From positions 186,001 to 250,000 of the forward strand of contig CAWHMD010000004.1 in assembly GCA_963830385.1 (NCBI GenBank): 64,000 nt of DNA, in the 5' to 3' direction. The stretch comes from Bog-532 sp963830385 (GTDB lineage: Bacteria; Actinomycetota; Actinomycetes; Streptosporangiales; Streptosporangiaceae). The notes beneath the pieces were generated by a model that had not been told where the DNA came from, did not search any database, and saw only the letters and a program-made list of their open reading frames with translations. Each line of letters opens with the position of its first letter. Positions within the stretch are counted from its first letter, which is position 1. A program made the position numbers and the translations under genes. Below are positions 16,253-25,381 of this stretch, piece by piece.

Positions 16253-16693
16253 TCAAATTTCTGACCCGGGGGCGGGCACGCCGTCGAGGACGATGACCGG
16301 GAATACCCGGTCGGTATTCTGCTCGTAACCGCCGGCGCCGTCGGAAACCAGCGCGTAGAGGCGGTCCCGCTCTTCCCCCGACGTCACCACCGCCCGGGCC
16401 TGGAAGGCCTCGTTCCCGAGCTCCACCGTCACCGCTGGATTGGCCCGCAGGTTGTGGAACCAGGCTGGGTGCCGGGGCGAGCCCGCCTTGGAGCCGATAA
16501 CGAACACCCGGCCCTGATCGTCGACCGCGAACGCCAGCGGCACGGTCGTCGGCCGCCCGGTCCGCGCCCCGGTCGTGGTCAGCAGCAGGATCGGGAACGG
16601 CGGCTCGCTGACCACGCCACCGTTGGCGCGGAACTCGCTGATCACGCCCTGGTTGTAGGCCAGGAACTCCTCGTCGGACGGCACATTGGCCAC
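16253..16693 (-). CDS. F420/deazaflavin-dependent nitroreductase-family oxidoreductase
   Basis: 146 residues from the GTG at 16693 (GAGAGGG site upstream). The split beta-barrel pattern of the Ddn family is clear: FPILLLTTTGARTGRPTTVPLAF (F420 phosphate-binding region), VFVIGSKAGSPRHPAWFHNLRANPAVTVELG, then a short C-terminal stretch. These actinobacterial enzymes use F420H2 to reduce quinones and nitroaromatics, often for redox protection. It converges with the NmrA-type gene (15-bp gap) and lies downstream of the FUSC gene on the same strand, separated by 44 bp, so co-transcription is likely. Confidence 0.9.
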   Translation of the reverse strand: MANVPSDEEFLAYNQGVISEFRANGGVVSEPPFPILLLTTTGARTGRPTTVPLAFAVDDQGRVFVIGSKAGSPRHPAWFHNLRANPAVTVELGNEAFQARAVVTSGEERDRLYALVSDGAGGYEQNTDRVFPVIVLDGVPAPGSEI

Positions 16694-16737
16694 GATTACC
16701 CTCTCAGTTTCTTGGCGAGACCCGCGGTGAACGATGG

Positions 16738-19092
16738 TCAGCCGGGAGTGGCCGGGGACGGCTCGGTCGCGCGGCGGCGGTCCGGGAACAGCTTCTGGGT
16801 GCGCTGGCGGACGGTGACCGCGACGCGGACCGGCCCGATGATCCGGCCCTGCAGGCGGCGGGCGACGTCCACGTGGTCGGCGGTCCAGATCATGCGGACG
16901 GCGGTGGCGGTGCCCTGGCCGTCCTCGCCGGACAGGTCGGTCCGGACCGCCTCGACCAGGCGGCCGTCGGCGGCCTCGTCCGGCGGCAGCTCGGCCGGTA
17001 TCGCGCCCGGGTCGGTCAGCGCGGCCGCCATGGCCTGGTACCAGGCGGTGACCTGGTTCGCCTCGGCCAGCACCTCGTTGCGGGCCGCGGTCCGGTCGCC
17101 CGACGGCGCGCCGTCGTCCCGGCTCCACAGGTCGACCACGGCGTCGGCCGACAGCCGCAGCACCGTGACCCCGGTGATCAGCGTGGCCACATCGGGCAAC
17201 GGCAGGTGCTTGACGCCGCTTTCGGCCAGGTAGCTGCGCCAGGCGTCGTCCAGCCAGCGGCCGGCCGCGGCCGCCCGCTGCTGGTCCGCGCGGGGGGCCG
17301 GGGTGGGCGGCAGCACGCTGTCGCACCGGACCACCCCGAAGTTCACCGCGCTGTCCAGGTAGCGGGCGGTGTCCGCGTAGGCCCCGGCCAGCGCGATGCC
17401 CAGCGCCGAGGCGGCCCCTCGCGGCCAGAACAGCAGCCCGACCACCAGGCTGACCGCGCAGCCGATGGCCACGTCCTCGATCCGGACCAGGCCGACCTTC
17501 CAGCCCGCGGGCGCGATGATGTTGTAGAGGATCAGCAGCGTGATCGTGAAGCTGGCCTGGCCCGCCGCGAACGAGGCGACGGCCGGCGCCAGCCCGGCCA
17601 CCAGCACCGCGATCGGCAGCAGGATCCACAGCACGGTGTCGTTGGTGCCGATGCCGAGGATCAGCGCCCCGCCGATGATGAACCCGGCCAGGTTGCCGAG
17701 CAGCGCTCGCAGCACGTTCTGCCCGGTGCTGAATGCGCTCGACCGCAGCACGCTCAGCGTGCCCAGCACCACCCAGAACGAGTGCTGCACGCCGGTCAGG
17801 TCGGACACCAGCACCGCCAGGGCCAGCGCGATCGCCCCGCGCACGCTGTTGTGCAGCCAGACCGAGTGCAGCTCGAAGTGCGCGCCGGCCCGCTGCTGGG
17901 CCGACGACAGCGCGCCGCCCGCGCCTTCCGGCTGACGGCCCAGCAGCTGCTGCCACCAGGGCCGTTCCAGGGCGGCCACGGTCAGCTCGACGTTGGCCAC
18001 GATGGCCGAGGTCGCGAAGCTCAGCTCCTGCGCCCGGAACGACGGGCCCAGCTCGGACACGTACTGCTCGGCCTGCGCGGTCGTTTCCGAGCTGACCCCG
18101 GTCAGGGCCATGGCCGCCCGCTCCATCGCGTCGCGCGACTGCCGGAGCCGGTCCAGGCCGGACTGCAGCGAGTCCAGCGGCCCGCGGCCCGCGTTCAGTA
18201 GCGCGGCGGCCTGATCCAGCAGGTCAGCGGCGGCCGTCTTGACCCGGCAGACCTCGTCGCTGAGCCGGTGGACGGCGGCCGGCATCTGGTCGATCACCGT
18301 CTCCAGCCAGATGATCTCGTCCACCAGCCGGACCAGCGTGCGGGCCGCGGTGGCGAGCCCGGTCGGCCGGTAGGGCGTGGCGAAGAACGAGGTCCGCAGG
18401 GCGGTCACCGCCGTGTTGGACTCGGCGGTGGCCGCGTCCAGGCTGGCCTGGGCGCTGTCCAGCGTCGCCTGGTCAGCACCGGCCGTCGCGGCCCGGGCGA
18501 ACGCGGTCTCGGCCCGCAGCCGCGCGGTCAGCTTGGTGCAGGCCAGCACCACCGGCTGCCGCAGCGGATCGCGGGGCGGCGCGGGCCACAGCAGCCTGAT
18601 GGCCACCAGCGAGACCGCGCCGGCCAGCAGCCAGCCCTCCAGCCGGTCGGGGATCGAGCTCACCGGCCCGCGCAGCGAGACCGGCAGGATGAAGGCCAGC
18701 AGCAGCGAGGTCGACGCGCTGGCCAGGGCCGAGCTGACCACCCCGGCGAACAGCACGAAGAACGCGACGACGAGCATGGCCAGCGCCGCCAGCCAGACCA
18801 CGCGCGAGGCCAGCGTGCCCAGCACCACGAAGACCGCCCCGGTCAGGATCAGCGCGATCTGGTCGGACAGCCGTTCCCGCATCCGGCCGCCGAACGCCAC
18901 GAACAGCAGCATCGACAGCGAACCGAACGCGGCGAACGTGGCCATGACCGGGTTGCCGATCACCTTCACGCTGAGCGCCAGCAGCGCGGGCATGAAGATC
19001 GCGGCCCGGCCGGCCCGGCGCAGCGCGAGCAGGCTGGCGTCCCGCGACCGGAGCCACTGCAGGCCGGCCGCCAGGTCGGAGCGGGATGTCAT
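16738..19092 (-). CDS. FUSC-family (aromatic acid exporter-like) membrane protein
   Basis: 784 residues from the ATG at 19092; a GTG at 19122 in frame would overlap the transketolase stop. Two homologous membrane halves, each of about five to six helices (about 30-165 and 410-545), alternate with two helical cytosolic domains, as in YccS/YhcK/AaeB-type FUSC proteins. The second half carries the family stretch VLGTLSVLRSSAFSTGQNVLRALLGNLAGF. Family members export aromatic acids such as fusaric acid or p-hydroxybenzoate. The substrate here is unknown. It lies eight bases from the transketolase stop, so the two are likely one transcript with the deazaflavin oxidoreductase gene. Confidence 0.88.
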   Translation of the reverse strand: MTSRSDLAAGLQWLRSRDASLLALRRAGRAAIFMPALLALSVKVIGNPVMATFAAFGSLSMLLFVAFGGRMRERLSDQIALILTGAVFVVLGTLASRVVWLAALAMLVVAFFVLFAGVVSSALASASTSLLLAFILPVSLRGPVSSIPDRLEGWLLAGAVSLVAIRLLWPAPPRDPLRQPVVLACTKLTARLRAETAFARAATAGADQATLDSAQASLDAATAESNTAVTALRTSFFATPYRPTGLATAARTLVRLVDEIIWLETVIDQMPAAVHRLSDEVCRVKTAAADLLDQAAALLNAGRGPLDSLQSGLDRLRQSRDAMERAAMALTGVSSETTAQAEQYVSELGPSFRAQELSFATSAIVANVELTVAALERPWWQQLLGRQPEGAGGALSSAQQRAGAHFELHSVWLHNSVRGAIALALAVLVSDLTGVQHSFWVVLGTLSVLRSSAFSTGQNVLRALLGNLAGFIIGGALILGIGTNDTVLWILLPIAVLVAGLAPAVASFAAGQASFTITLLILYNIIAPAGWKVGLVRIEDVAIGCAVSLVVGLLFWPRGAASALGIALAGAYADTARYLDSAVNFGVVRCDSVLPPTPAPRADQQRAAAAGRWLDDAWRSYLAESGVKHLPLPDVATLITGVTVLRLSADAVVDLWSRDDGAPSGDRTAARNEVLAEANQVTAWYQAMAAALTDPGAIPAELPPDEAADGRLVEAVRTDLSGEDGQGTATAVRMIWTADHVDVARRLQGRIIGPVRVAVTVRQRTQKLFPDRRRATEPSPATPG

Positions 19093-19099
19093 CGGCGGC

Positions 19100-20998
19100 T
19101 CATCTGGCGTTGAGGAGGTCACGGGCGGCCGCCGCGATGTGGTCGGCGTCGATCCCGGACGCGGCCAGCAGCTCCTGGGGGGTGCCCGAGCCGGGCATCT
19201 CGCGGACCGCGAGGTGGGTCAGCCACACCTTCTGCGGCCCGGCGTTCAGCAGCGCGTCGGCCACGGCCGAGCCCAGACCGCCCTCGGGGTGGTGGTCCTC
19301 GGCCACGACCAGGCGGCCGTTGGTGGCGGCCACCGCGGTGACCAGCGTCTCGGTGTCGATGGGCTTGACCGAGTACAGGTCGATGACCCGGGCCTGGATG
19401 CCGCCGGCGGCCAGCTGGTCCGCGGCGGCCAGCGCCTCGTGCAGGGTGACCCCGGCCCCGATCAGCGTCACCTGGTCCTCCGGGCTCGAGCGCAGCACCT
19501 TGGACCCGCCGATCGGGAACTTCTCCCCGGCCTCGTAGAGCACCGGGTAGGCACCCCGGGTGGTGCGCAGATAGCTGATCCCGACCCGGTCGGCCATCGC
19601 CCGGACCAGAGCGGCGGTGCTGTTGCCGTCGCTGGGGTAGAGCACGGTCGAGTCGTGCACCGCCCGCATCATGGCCAGGTCCTCCAGCGCCATCTGCGAG
19701 GGACCGTCGGCGCCGATCTCCACGCCGGAGTGCGAGCCGGACAGCCGGATGCTCGACCGCGAGATCGCCGCCATCCGGATGAAGTCGTAGGCGCGGGTCA
19801 GGAAGGCCGCGAACGTCGACGCGAACGGGGTGTAGTGGCGCACGGCCAGCCCGACCGCCGAGGCGACCATCTGCTGCTCGGCGATGTACATCTCGAAGTA
19901 CCGGTCCGGGAACAGGTGCGCGAACTCGTCCGCGTGGGTGGAGTTGCTGACCTCGCCGTCCAGCGCCACCACCCGCGGGTTGTCGGCGCCGAGAGCGGCC
20001 AGCGCGTCGCCGTAGGCCTTCCTGGTCGCGACCTTGTCCCCGACCGCGTAGCGGGCCGACGGCACGTCACCTTCCGGGGCGGTCGGGTCCAGCCCGGGCT
20101 CGTGGTCCGGCGCCGGGGCGGGTAGCGGGCCGCGGACGGTCAGGTGCCGTTCGCCGCCCAGCTCGGCCACGGCGCGCTCGGCCATGTCTTCCGGGAACGG
20201 CTTGCCGTGCCAGCCGTCGGCGTCTTCCACCTCGGAGAACCCGCGGCCCTTGATCGTGCGGGCCAGGATCACGGTCGGCTGGGGCACCGCTCCGTCGGCG
20301 GCGGTCGAGAACGCCCGGTCGATCTCCTCCAGGTTGTGCCCGTCGATCTCCAGCACCCGGGCCCCGAACGCGGCCGCCCGGCTGGCGTACCGGTCCAGGT
20401 CCCATTCCCATTCGGTGGGCCCGCGCTGCCCGAGCCGGTTGACGTCGACGATCGCGATCAGGTTGGAAAGCTCATAAAAGGAGGCCTTGTCCAGGGCTTC
20501 CCAGATCGAGCCCTCCGCCATTTCGCTGTCCCCGCACAGCACCCATACGTGGTAGGGCAGCCGGTCCAGGTACTTGCCGGCCAGCCCGACCCCCACCCCG
20601 TCCGGCAGCCCCTGCCCGAGCGACCCGGTGGCCACGTCGACCCAGGGCAGGACCGGTGTCGGGTGACCCTCCAGCCGCGCGCCGAACCGCCGGTACTGGG
20701 TCATCAGCTCGTCATCGGACACCACCCCGACCGCCTTGTACACCGAGTACAGCAGCGGCGACGCGTGTCCCTTGGAGAAGATCAGGTGGTCGTTGCCGGG
20801 GTTGCCGGGATTGTCCCAGTCGTAGCGCAGGTGCCGCCCCACCAGCACGGCCAGCAGGTCAGCGGCCGACATGCTCGAGGTCGGGTGGCCTGATCCGGCG
20901 CTCGTACTGGACCGGACCGAATCAACGCGCAGCTGCGCGGCCAGCTCGGCGGCCGCGGCCAGGTCGATCCCGGTAAGCGACTGAGGGGTGCTGCCCAT
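19100..20998 (-). CDS. transketolase
   Basis: 632 residues with AAGGAG before the ATG. The order is that of a full transketolase: thiamine diphosphate domain (about 1-290) with SAGSGHPTSSMSAAD, GNDHLIFSKGHASPLLY and the cofactor loop GDSEMAEGSIWEALDKAS; pyrimidine-binding domain (about 320-490) with VVALDGEVSNSTHADEF and FIAEQQM-type catalytic Glu region (MYIAEQQMVASAVGLA); and a C-terminal domain. It moves two-carbon units between sugar phosphates in the pentose phosphate pathway. GDG of the usual motif is GDS here. At 632 residues it is shorter than the main actinobacterial Tkt (about 690-700), so it may be a second, pathway-specific copy. Confidence 0.9.
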   Translation of the reverse strand: MGSTPQSLTGIDLAAAAELAAQLRVDSVRSSTSAGSGHPTSSMSAADLLAVLVGRHLRYDWDNPGNPGNDHLIFSKGHASPLLYSVYKAVGVVSDDELMTQYRRFGARLEGHPTPVLPWVDVATGSLGQGLPDGVGVGLAGKYLDRLPYHVWVLCGDSEMAEGSIWEALDKASFYELSNLIAIVDVNRLGQRGPTEWEWDLDRYASRAAAFGARVLEIDGHNLEEIDRAFSTAADGAVPQPTVILARTIKGRGFSEVEDADGWHGKPFPEDMAERAVAELGGERHLTVRGPLPAPAPDHEPGLDPTAPEGDVPSARYAVGDKVATRKAYGDALAALGADNPRVVALDGEVSNSTHADEFAHLFPDRYFEMYIAEQQMVASAVGLAVRHYTPFASTFAAFLTRAYDFIRMAAISRSSIRLSGSHSGVEIGADGPSQMALEDLAMMRAVHDSTVLYPSDGNSTAALVRAMADRVGISYLRTTRGAYPVLYEAGEKFPIGGSKVLRSSPEDQVTLIGAGVTLHEALAAADQLAAGGIQARVIDLYSVKPIDTETLVTAVAATNGRLVVAEDHHPEGGLGSAVADALLNAGPQKVWLTHLAVREMPGSGTPQELLAASGIDADHIAAAARDLLNAR

Positions 20999-21143
20999 GA
21001 CGGACTCCTTCGCTGGCTCTTTTTCGTTGTTCGCACGGATCCGTGGTCCCCCGCCCTAGCTTCCCCTGATGCCCCCGGCCTGTACGCGGCAGGGGTGGGA
21101 TTGGGCGGCAAATTTTTCGGTCAGTGTCGTGCGGGACGTGGGT

Positions 21144-23537
21144 TCAATGTCGTGCGGGGCGGTACGTGCGGCGGAACTGCTCGTCGGTCACCGGCCAGCG
21201 TTCCCCGCCGTGGCCCTCGACCACCCAGTCGCCGGCCTGGGCCACCGCCTTGCCCTCGATCGTCCGCAGCACCTGAGACTCCCGGACCTGCCAGGCCCGG
21301 TAGGTCCCGATCCGGCGCCACCGCTCGCCGCCGACGTGCTCGTGGCTGACCAGGAACTCGGCCTCGCGGACGGTTCGCTCGTCGCCGTGGTCGTCGAGCA
21401 CCCGCCAGTCCCCGGGATTCCCGGTCAGCTCGTCGCCGGACCGCCGGGTCCAGCTCCGCCGCGTCTGCAGCTTCTTGGCCTGGACGAACCCGACGCGCTC
21501 GTAGCGGGCCGCGTGCGGCGGGCCGCCGGTGGGCACGACCGGCACGAAGCCCGCGCCCTCGAGCCGGGCCAGCTGCTCCTTCAGGTAGTCGATCTGGCCT
21601 TGGCGGTCGCGGTCGGACAGCGCTGACCACGGCACTACCAGGCTGTTGATCAGGCTCTGGTCGCGCCCGGCGGCCCGTGTGCGGTGATGTGGGCCAGCCG
21701 CCGACCAGCCCGCCGCCAGCCGCCGTTGGTACCAGCGGGTGTGCTCGGCCCGGGCGATCTCCGCCAGCTCGCGGTCGTTCAGCTCGATGACGCTGCCAGC
21801 CTTGACCGACCGCAGCGGCAGCCAGCGCCGGCCTCGTTCCACCACGGCGGTCATGATCGAGCGGAGCTGCAGAATGTTGTCCTGGCGGAGGAACTCGTCC
21901 AGCTCCGGCCAGGAACGGCGGGCGGGCGGCGGCGGCTCGTTCGCGGCCGGGGGGTGACTGAGCCGGTAGCACTCGTGCCAGTGCCGCGCCATCCGCGTCC
22001 AGACGTCCTCCGGGACCTGGCCGTCCACCAGCAGGGCACGCTGAAACGGGTGCAGGCGGTCGAAGATCGCGTCGCTCATGCCTGCTCCATCCGAAGTCAG
22101 CACGAACACCGGGATGCCGGGGTGAAGCCGGGCCACGCGGCCGGCCTCGTGCATCGTATCTTCGGCCAGCCCGTCGACGATGGCAACCGCGCTCCCGGCC
22201 ACGGTCGGCTCGGGCAGGCCGTCCAGCAGGGGGAGCAGCTGATCCTGCCACCGGCCCGGCATCTCCAGCACCGCGGGAAGCGTGTCCGCGCCCGGCGCGG
22301 AGGTGGCGAGAAACTCGCGCCGCAGGTCCCCGGCCCGCGGGTTGAGCAGCGTTATCTGGTCCACCGAGAGGGCCGTCGGCCCATGGCCGTTCAGGGACGG
22401 ATGAGCGGCGACGGTCAGCTCGTGCCGTTCCCGGGCCCGGTGCCCCAGCTCCAGCAGCGTGGCCAGGGCCAGCGTGCTGTCCCCGCACAACAGCAGCTGC
22501 CGGGCCCCGGTCTGCAGGATCCGGTCGGCCAGCGCCGTGGCCGTCGATTCATGCGGGCACAATGCGTCGGCGAACCAGTGACTGGAGATCCCGCTGTGCC
22601 CCCCGCGCCAGTGGTCCGCGTGCCGGGGGTCGTCGATCCGTACCACCAGGTGGGGTTGCCGTTCCGGGTCCGGCCGCCGGTACCGCCGGGCCAAGATGCG
22701 ATCGACGGCGTCCAGTACGGCTTCGTTCTCGCCCAGGTCGGTTCGGAGCGCGTAGACATAGCTGAGCGCGCAGCCCCGCCACCCGGCGATGATCGGCAGC
22801 AGAATCCGCTCGGAGGCGGGATTCCCCACCATGACGTGGGCCCGGGTGGCTCGGGCGTCTTCCAGCAGCGGGTGATTGCCATCGGGTTCGATGACCACAA
22901 TCCGGTTCGGGCGGCCGGTCTCGGCCAGGCGCTGGAGCAGTGGCATCGTCAGCGAGTCGAGGCCGGTGAAGATCGTGGCGTCTTTGACGAACCGGGCCTT
23001 GAGCCGGGCAAGCGGTTCGCGCCACAGCACCCCGGCCGCCGTTACCGCCCCGATCAGCGTGGCCCCCAGGCAGATGATCTGGCCCAGTTGCAGGCCGAGC
23101 GGTACCTGGCCGGGGCAGGTGCCGGTCCCGTAAGCCTGCGGCGAGTTACCTACATAAAGGCCGAGCACCCCGGCCACCACCGACGTCCCGGTCTCCCCGC
23201 CCCGGCACGGTGCCAGAGCCGCGGTCCCCAGCACCGCTCCGACGGCCACCATCGCCGCGACGGTAACCAGCCCCACCACCCGGCTCTGCATCCTGCGAGG
23301 CCACCAGAATGCCGCCCAGGTGGCCAGCCAGACGAGGAGCGCCACCAGCAGGGTGACATTGTTCGCCGGCCGCAGGTCGACCCGCCACCAGACTTCGCTG
23401 GCCGTCAGCCATTTCGGATCGTGGGCAGTGACCCAAGCACCCCAGGACAGGTAAGCGGTGACGAACAGCCCAGCCAGTGCCGGAACGACCCAAAGCGCCA
23501 TCCGGTTCACGTGAAACCACGCGAGCCGGTTGGTCAT
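21144..23537 (-). CDS. membrane protein with TrkA-N-like, RyR and tandem PGDYG-like domains
   Basis: 797 residues from the ATG at 23537 (GGGAG five bases upstream; the frame is open ten codons more). Order: four to five transmembrane helices (about 10-160); a Rossmann TrkA-N-like domain (about 170-330) starting FTGLDSLTMPLLQRLAETG with VVIEPDGNHPLLEDA; an unassigned middle (about 330-560); a RyR domain (about 580-665) recognisable by AEIARAEHTRWYQRRLAAGW and the later VPWSALSDRDR; then two PGDYG-like repeats (PGDWRVLDDHGDERTV at about 704 and AGDWVVEGHGGERWPVTDEQF at about 765). In prokaryotes RyR domains are linked to ligand-controlled membrane systems and conflict islands. No pore motif is obvious. 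It neighbours the Fxs cluster. Confidence 0.75.
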   Translation of the reverse strand: MTNRLAWFHVNRMALWVVPALAGLFVTAYLSWGAWVTAHDPKWLTASEVWWRVDLRPANNVTLLVALLVWLATWAAFWWPRRMQSRVVGLVTVAAMVAVGAVLGTAALAPCRGGETGTSVVAGVLGLYVGNSPQAYGTGTCPGQVPLGLQLGQIICLGATLIGAVTAAGVLWREPLARLKARFVKDATIFTGLDSLTMPLLQRLAETGRPNRIVVIEPDGNHPLLEDARATRAHVMVGNPASERILLPIIAGWRGCALSYVYALRTDLGENEAVLDAVDRILARRYRRPDPERQPHLVVRIDDPRHADHWRGGHSGISSHWFADALCPHESTATALADRILQTGARQLLLCGDSTLALATLLELGHRARERHELTVAAHPSLNGHGPTALSVDQITLLNPRAGDLRREFLATSAPGADTLPAVLEMPGRWQDQLLPLLDGLPEPTVAGSAVAIVDGLAEDTMHEAGRVARLHPGIPVFVLTSDGAGMSDAIFDRLHPFQRALLVDGQVPEDVWTRMARHWHECYRLSHPPAANEPPPPARRSWPELDEFLRQDNILQLRSIMTAVVERGRRWLPLRSVKAGSVIELNDRELAEIARAEHTRWYQRRLAAGWSAAGPHHRTRAAGRDQSLINSLVVPWSALSDRDRQGQIDYLKEQLARLEGAGFVPVVPTGGPPHAARYERVGFVQAKKLQTRRSWTRRSGDELTGNPGDWRVLDDHGDERTVREAEFLVSHEHVGGERWRRIGTYRAWQVRESQVLRTIEGKAVAQAGDWVVEGHGGERWPVTDEQFRRTYRPARH

Positions 23538-24282
23538 CACGGCTCCCATCCCCGAGCAATGGCTCAATATATGGACATTAGTGCCGCAAATACCACAATT
23601 AGACAGATGGGTGTTTCAGCTGTCAACCAATCGAAGCGCCCGGCAGAGCGCTTAATTCGCAGTAACAACTCTTGCGTCACTTTGACCACGTGCGTATCCG
23701 GTATGCATTCAGACGGTGCAACACTGAATACCGGCTGAACCTGTGAGGCAAGAGCAGTCTCTGTGGTGACTCCAGCCACTCTGGTCCATGGGCTGATCTC
23801 TCACGCCGCCGCCCGAGTAACTCCCGCAGGTCGTCGCGTTTGTCCAGGGCGCCTGCTCCGTGGAGGGCTGCAGTTTGCGTTGGGCGCTCCAGCCCCTCAC
23901 TCACCCGGGGCGCTGCGCTCAGGTGGCGGGATCGGGCGCAGGCTTATTTGCTATCGAACAGATCTTTGTCGACGGAATGTTAACTTCAGCAGGTTTGCCC
24001 AAGTAGATGACTTAGGCCACCTAGATCACCAACGTCGTCATAACCTCTGTTTCAACTTCGTATCAACGTTGAATTGCGTACCAACTAGGACCCCAATCGG
24101 CTACAGTCAGCCGTCACCGACCCTCGTGGTCGTGCCCTGGGTCTTCTGCTGGGTTCCTGCCTTTCTGACGCCACCCGGCAGGCCTCTTCCCCTCGTTCGT
24201 TGATGTCTGTCGGATAGGACAGGACATCTATGCCCTGATGCCCGGTTGAACTTCGAAAAGCATTGGCTTCTAAGGGGTCCTC
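23538..24282. other. AT-rich gene-free spacer between the RyR gene and the Fxs locus
   Basis: About 745 bases with clearly lower GC than the surroundings and no frame I can support. Short open frames exist on both strands but have no start context or protein character. The spacer must hold the promoters of the divergent RyR protein (23537) and the small membrane protein (24283). The decamer palindrome TCAACGTTGA lies at 24063-24072. Base composition suggests acquired or regulatory DNA. Confidence 0.5.
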
Positions 24283-24852
24283 GTGACCGAAACAGATCGC
24301 ATTATCTGGCTGCTTATAGCTGTGATTATTTCTCTGTTGTCTGGTGGTACGGCAGCCCTGCTGAGCTGGATGGCGGATAAAAGTGTGTCATCCGCCGTTC
24401 GCGCTGCGGGTGTGGCTTTTGCGGGCACGTTTAGTCTTCTCGTGGTGACGTACATCTTTGTGGGCACTGGCCAGTTAGCCGATGGATCCGATCACGGCAC
24501 TTTGTCTCACACCAATTTTCGCGAGAGGTATTCATATTGGAGCGGCTGTAGGCGCGCTGCTCAGAAAGGTGCCGGGCGGCGTTTGATCGCACCGGTCAAG
24601 CCGCCCTGGCAGACGCGCCATGCCACATCGAGCACGAGCGTCGACATGAATCCTGTCCCGAAAGTGGTGGGTACAGCCCCGCCGGACCGGCAGTCGCCGA
24701 CCCTGAGTTGGCAGGCGCCTCAGGCTGCCACCGCGCCCGGCGGGGCTGTCGCGACGGCCAAGTTCGCCCGGGTCGGTTGCCGCAGCCCGCGCGGCGCGGC
24801 CGCTGGCCGGATTTGCCGCACATCGCACGCTTCGAGTAGGAAATCTAATTGA
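24283..24852 (+). CDS. small two-helix membrane protein at the head of the Fxs locus
   Basis: 189 residues from a GTG with AAGGGG about six bases upstream. Two strong transmembrane helices, IIWLLIAVIISLLSGGTAALL (about 6-26, written here without flanks) and an AGVAFAGTFSLLVVTYIFVG segment (about 46-65), are joined by a short polar loop. After residue 70 the chain is Ser/Arg/Pro-rich and low in complexity, with no recognisable domain, so the meaningful part may be only the first 70 residues. It is the first gene on the Fxs strand, 345 bp before fxsA. It could anchor or transport the modified peptide, but nothing in the sequence proves it belongs to the system. Confidence 0.5.
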   Translation: MTETDRIIWLLIAVIISLLSGGTAALLSWMADKSVSSAVRAAGVAFAGTFSLLVVTYIFVGTGQLADGSDHGTLSHTNFRERYSYWSGCRRAAQKGAGRRLIAPVKPPWQTRHATSSTSVDMNPVPKVVGTAPPDRQSPTLSWQAPQAATAPGGAVATAKFARVGCRSPRGAAAGRICRTSHASSRKSN

Positions 24853-25196
24853 TACGGCTAAGGTGGAAGTTCAACCTCTACGCGAGAGTTCCCAGGGCGG
24901 CCAAAGCGACATCTGGGACAGTCGCGTTACCGATCCGTAGTTATTAAGTCACCAAAGCCCGTGCGATCCGGTGTCCACCGATCGGCTGACGGACTAAGAT
25001 CCCCGTGAAAAACCTTGGCGCACGGGGCCTGGCGCAATCGAGACGCCCATCCGGGACTGGCGCTGGTCGGATCGCCCGCGTAGGGGCGTCCGGCTGCGTC
25101 TCCGGCCAGCTGTGGGGTCGATTACAGCCCAAACCTAAGGGCCGAGATCGTGTCGGGCCGACTCCTGCAGTCGGTCTATCCCTGTACAGGAGAGTC
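24853..25196. other. spacer ahead of fxsA
   Basis: 344 bases without a convincing gene. It probably carries the promoter and leader of the fxsA-fxsB unit. AT-richer segments alternate with GC-rich ones, and AGGAG at 25189-25193 is the fxsA ribosome site. I see no terminator or riboswitch fold I can defend. Confidence 0.4.
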
Positions 25197-25367
25197 ATGC
25201 TTGCTATCGATGAAAGACCAAGGGAAGTCGCTTCGCCCGTGACCAACCTCAGCCAGGTCCCGCTTTCTGAAATTGGCGCGGATTTTTCCGACAGCGCTAT
25301 TGCCCGCGTCCTTGGTGAATCACTGAACCCCCCGGTCCCGGTCGCGGCGTTCAGTTCCTCAATATAG
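25197..25367 (+). CDS. fxsA: FxsA: FxSxx-COOH RiPP precursor peptide
   Basis: 56 residues from the ATG at 25197 with AGGAG four bases upstream; the frame is open far upstream, which hides the gene inside a longer ORF. The leader contains NLSQVPLSEIGADFSDSAI, a pattern seen in FxSxx-COOH precursors, and the peptide ends in VPVAAFSSSI with a free C-terminal F52-S53-S54-S55-I56, the defining FxSxx tail. In this RiPP family the radical SAM maturase encoded next door makes a C-C bond from the aromatic ring of the first residue to the third residue of a three-residue motif (cyclophane). FxsB starts 14 bases after the stop. The mature product and its target are unknown. Confidence 0.88.
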   Translation: MLAIDERPREVASPVTNLSQVPLSEIGADFSDSAIARVLGESLNPPVPVAAFSSSI

Positions 25368-25381
25368 GCAAGCTGACTCCC

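Noticed and set aside
16873..18201. 442-codon forward frame opposite the FUSC gene
   Set aside because: Low-complexity composition and no start signal; opposite of a clear membrane protein.
23763..24203. 146-codon forward frame in the AT-rich spacer
   Set aside because: No ribosome site, no domain, and composition unlike neighbouring genes.
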